DNA from: Glycine soja
Taxonomy: Eukaryota; Streptophyta; Magnoliopsida; Fabales; Fabaceae
DNA: 64,000 bases
NCBI RefSeq assembly: GCF_004193775.1
Contig: NC_041002.1
Coordinates: 4,079,261-4,143,260, forward strand
Direction: 5' to 3'
In this document: piece by piece, positions 61,201 to 64,000 of the stretch
How the letters are laid out: each line of letters begins with the position of its first letter
Numbering within the stretch: the stretch's first letter is position 1
Translations under genes and position numbers: made by a program
The notes under the pieces: model-generated
Told to the model about the DNA's origin: nothing
The model's database searches: none
The model's input: only the letters and a program-made list of their open reading frames with translations

Positions 61201-62343
61201 ATTTTTTTTTAGATTTAGTTTCTGTGTTCTTGGACTTGGGTTGAACCAAGAAGTATTCGAATGCAACACAATCTAGGACCACTATTACGTTGGAATGAAA
61301 AGAATACAACAAAAAAACTCTTGGTTGAAATTGGAGATAGTGTAATGATTCTCAATTGATGATTTCACAAGTTTAGTGGGAATACTAAGTTAAAAAACCC
61401 AATCTTAAGAAATATTTCGAGTTCATAATTAAAGAAGATATGTAAATCATTCGAGTGGGTTAAAATTCCATCATATTCCAGAGTAAAAAGTATTCAAGTC
61501 GATGCACTATCTCAGTATCTCAGCTAGCTAGCACTGAAATGATAGGAAACCATAAATCCACAATCCAAAGGAGCTTATTAAAGCCCAACGTGTTGATTAA
61601 GAAGTTGTGATGAGATGAAAATCCAAACTCAATTTATATGAATATCCGAAAAAAAGGGAGCTACCAAAAAGGAGGGAAGGAAAATATAGAGACAAGCAAT
61701 GTGGTAGTCAATAGTGAATGGAATTTGTTGTGATTCATATGTATTTGATTTATCATTTTTAGGGATATGTTAATCTATATATACATGTTTTATCATTGCC
61801 CATGATGGATGCTTAAATATAAGATTATGATGGAGAAAATTAGTTTGAAGTTTAAAAGTTAATTTATTAAATTAGAAGTAGTGTAAAACTAGCCGTTACA
61901 ATAGTCGAAAAGTATATAATGACAGAAAAATAATAAAATTATGATTTATTTAAAAATAATAACTAAAAAATTAAATAAATATATTGAAGATAAAAATAAA
62001 ATATAAAAAACTAAAAGTTAATTGTTTAAAAAAATGTTATTTCAATTAACGTTTAAAAAACATTAAAAATTATTAAAAAAACTTATTTACAGACTATTCA
62101 AATAATTTTTTCAACAAGTAAAAAAAATTAGCTAAAATATTTTGCTAAATATAACTTAACATCACTGCAGCAATAATGTTGAATTGGTAGCTCAATAATA
62201 AAGAACTCATTCTAGTGGTTGTATCAACAATAGGAAACAAAATATAATAAATATAGAAGTTGTTTTAAATTTCTTAGTTAATCATCCCAAAATTAATGTG
62301 CTCAATGCTAAATGAACATGATTTGCTAATAAACACTAAATAC
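61201..62343. other. AT-rich spacer, no gene seen
   Basis: No supported gene or named repeat. Confidence 0.5.
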
Positions 62344-62608
62344 TACTACATCCGTCCAAAAAATAAGTATCGCATTTTAAAAAAAAATATCTCAAAATAA
62401 AATTAAAGTAATATTAATTGTTTTTTTCATTAATGCTCCTAGTAAATATTACTTTAATTTTTAAATTTAACATTAATACTATTCTTTTCATCTATTTAAT
62501 AAGATTAATTTTATAAAATTATCACTCTCTTTTATCTATTTATTAGTTTTTCTTAGTCTATGTAACATAACCTAAATCGATACTTATTTTAGAATGAAGG
62601 AAATAGTA
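62344..62608. mobile_element. Stowaway-like MITE (about 265 bp)
   Basis: The left end actacatccgtccaaaaaat then aagtatcg and the reversed right end tactatttccttcattctaa then aataagtatcg show the plant Stowaway pattern (ctccctccgt-like start, then aataagt). TA borders are consistent with mariner-type insertion. Confidence 0.7.
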
Positions 62609-62820
62609 AATAAATATAATAATGAGAACAAGAATGGAGAGTAAAGAAAAGGTGAAATAATTAATAATAATTAGAGAGAATCATGTTGGTAGCTTCCTCC
62701 TTTGTCTCCTCATGAAGGAATTTGGGAGGAGGGAGTCTTTTTTTAATATTGTATTAAATAATTTTTATTCAAAATAACAAATATAAAAACTAGAATGAAC
62801 TTTTTTATCAAGAAAAATTA

Positions 62821-63069
62821 TATTTCTTTCGTTTTGTTATAATTTTTGTCATAGGTTGATTTATACAAATAAAGAAAATTCAATATATAAATAAAAAAAT
62901 AATAATTTTATAAAATTAATTTTATTATCATTAATTTTTTTTTGGAACCCACAACATTAATTTTATAAAAAATATAAGTAAAAAAATAATTAATATTATA
63001 TTGAAAAGGTTAAAATGACAATTATCTTAGAATGTTAACAACAATTATTATAGGACGAAAGAAGTAGTA
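62821..63069. mobile_element. second Stowaway-like MITE (about 250 bp)
   Basis: The left end tatttctttcgttttgttat then aatttttgt pairs with the reversed right end tactacttctttcgtcctat then aataattgttg. AT-rich, non-coding interior. Confidence 0.6.
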
Positions 63070-64000
63070 AAAATTTGTATTTTCTCTCTCATTTTTACTC
63101 ACTTCAACAAGTAGAGAGGTTTTTCTTAACTTTTCCCCTCTCCCCTCTGATTTTTTCTTTTTTAAATATTAAATACACATATTTTTCACCTTCCTATTTG
63201 TTTTTCTTCTTATATTCCTTTCTTATTTTGACCCTTAGGCCAACATAGTGCAAGAGACTTGAGTCAAAATATTGTATTTCATATTTGTAATACAGCCAAA
63301 ATATTTCATATTACCTTGTAATATGACAAAACGAAAAATTCAGTCAAAATTTTTCACTTCATATTAACTTGAGCACCGTGTTCGTACTAAATGATACTCT
63401 CTCGTCTTACTCTTAGATTATTTTGGAATATAACAATTATTTTGGAATATTTTTTTCTTATATGATAATTATAATAAAACATAAGGAGTAGATATTATCT
63501 AATGTTAGTCACCACTACTTGAACTAAGTTGGATTCCATTGAATTTAAATCATCAAAACACTAATGAACTAATTTTTTATGTAATACTCACTACTAAATT
63601 TATGTATATGTAAACCTTAGATTTAAAGAAACAAGGAGAAAAAAAACAGGAAGAAAAAAAAAAGAAGGAAAGACAAAAATTATATATATATATATTGAAA
63701 GGATATATGTATATATTTTTCAATATATAGTTTTAATTAAAATAAAACATTTATTTTAATAACCTATATTAACTTTTTCATCTGCAAGTAAGTAAAACTT
63801 CAATTCTGATAACAAAAACAGAAAAAAATCAATTTTAATTAAATAATAAAAAAATATTTTTTTTGTGTGTGTGAGCATAAAAGAAAAACATCTAAACTAC
63901 ATATACATCTACTATCTACTATATCTATATAAAATAAGGTTTTATTTTATGAGTGATGTCACCTGACATCTCATATTAATTTCCTAAAAATAATTCAATT
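63070..64000. other. AT-rich spacer, no gene seen
   Basis: No gene. Bases 63391-63493 (tactctctcgtcttactctt ... ataaggagtagata) could be a very short Stowaway derivative. Short (AT)n runs occur near 63681-63715. Confidence 0.45.

Noticed and set aside
1..64000. CRISPR arrays, bacterial operons, ribosome binding sites, riboswitches
   Set aside because: The window is plant nuclear DNA; nothing of this kind was seen. No convincing tRNA, rRNA or snRNA gene was found either.

Overview
The window is nuclear DNA of a flowering plant and most likely of a legume; a soybean-type (Glycine) genome is my best guess. It is strongly AT-rich with small GC-rich coding islands, has GT-AG introns, plant-only gene families, and plant transposon families (MULE, FAR1-type, Stowaway- and hAT-like MITEs, Ty3/gypsy remnants, an Au-type SINE). 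The species call rests on remembered family resemblance, not on a search.

Only three genes look intact. (1) 20392-24494 (+): five-exon TORTIFOLIA1/SPIRAL2-like microtubule-associated protein with a HEAT-repeat N-terminus and a central coiled coil; the usual C-terminal domain of the family is not visible. (2) 44378-46195 (+): intronless Golgi-type glycosyltransferase of family GT92 (DUF23). (3) 59149-60687 (+): three-exon R1-MYB (SHAQKYF) repressor-like transcription factor with an N-terminal CCHC knuckle and a C-terminal EAR motif. They lie 15-20 kb apart and show no functional clustering.

The rest is mobile-element debris and spacer. 0-2.5 kb holds the 3' half of a Mutator-like element (transposase C-terminus, SWIM and CCHC fingers) facing a convergent gene for a GRF-type zinc-finger, coiled-coil, membrane-anchor protein. 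A deleted second copy of the same two-gene layout lies at 39.0-41.7 kb with long terminal inverted repeats and a probable 8-bp target duplication, and a Ty3/gypsy fragment is nested in it. Other items are a foldback element (5.2-6.5 kb), two related TIR elements (7.4-8.3 and 25.9-26.7 kb), a 1.8-kb TIR element (8.4-10.1 kb), a perfect 36-bp inverted repeat (10.6 kb), hAT-like elements (14.3, 33.0 and 42.7 kb), a 3-kb noncoding repeat block (29.3-32.3 kb), a gypsy remnant with pol deleted (47.9-49.3 kb), a truncated SINE with a 17-bp target duplication (49.5 kb), an aquaporin exon fragment (49.9 kb), a FAR1-related pseudogene (52.1-53.2 kb), foldback MULE-like MITEs (54.0-58.7 kb) and Stowaway-like MITEs downstream of the MYB gene.

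The most unusual observation is the repeated pairing of a MULE transposase with a convergent GRF/coiled-coil/transmembrane gene. It resembles in layout the mudrA/mudrB pair of maize MuDR, but the partner belongs to a different protein family.
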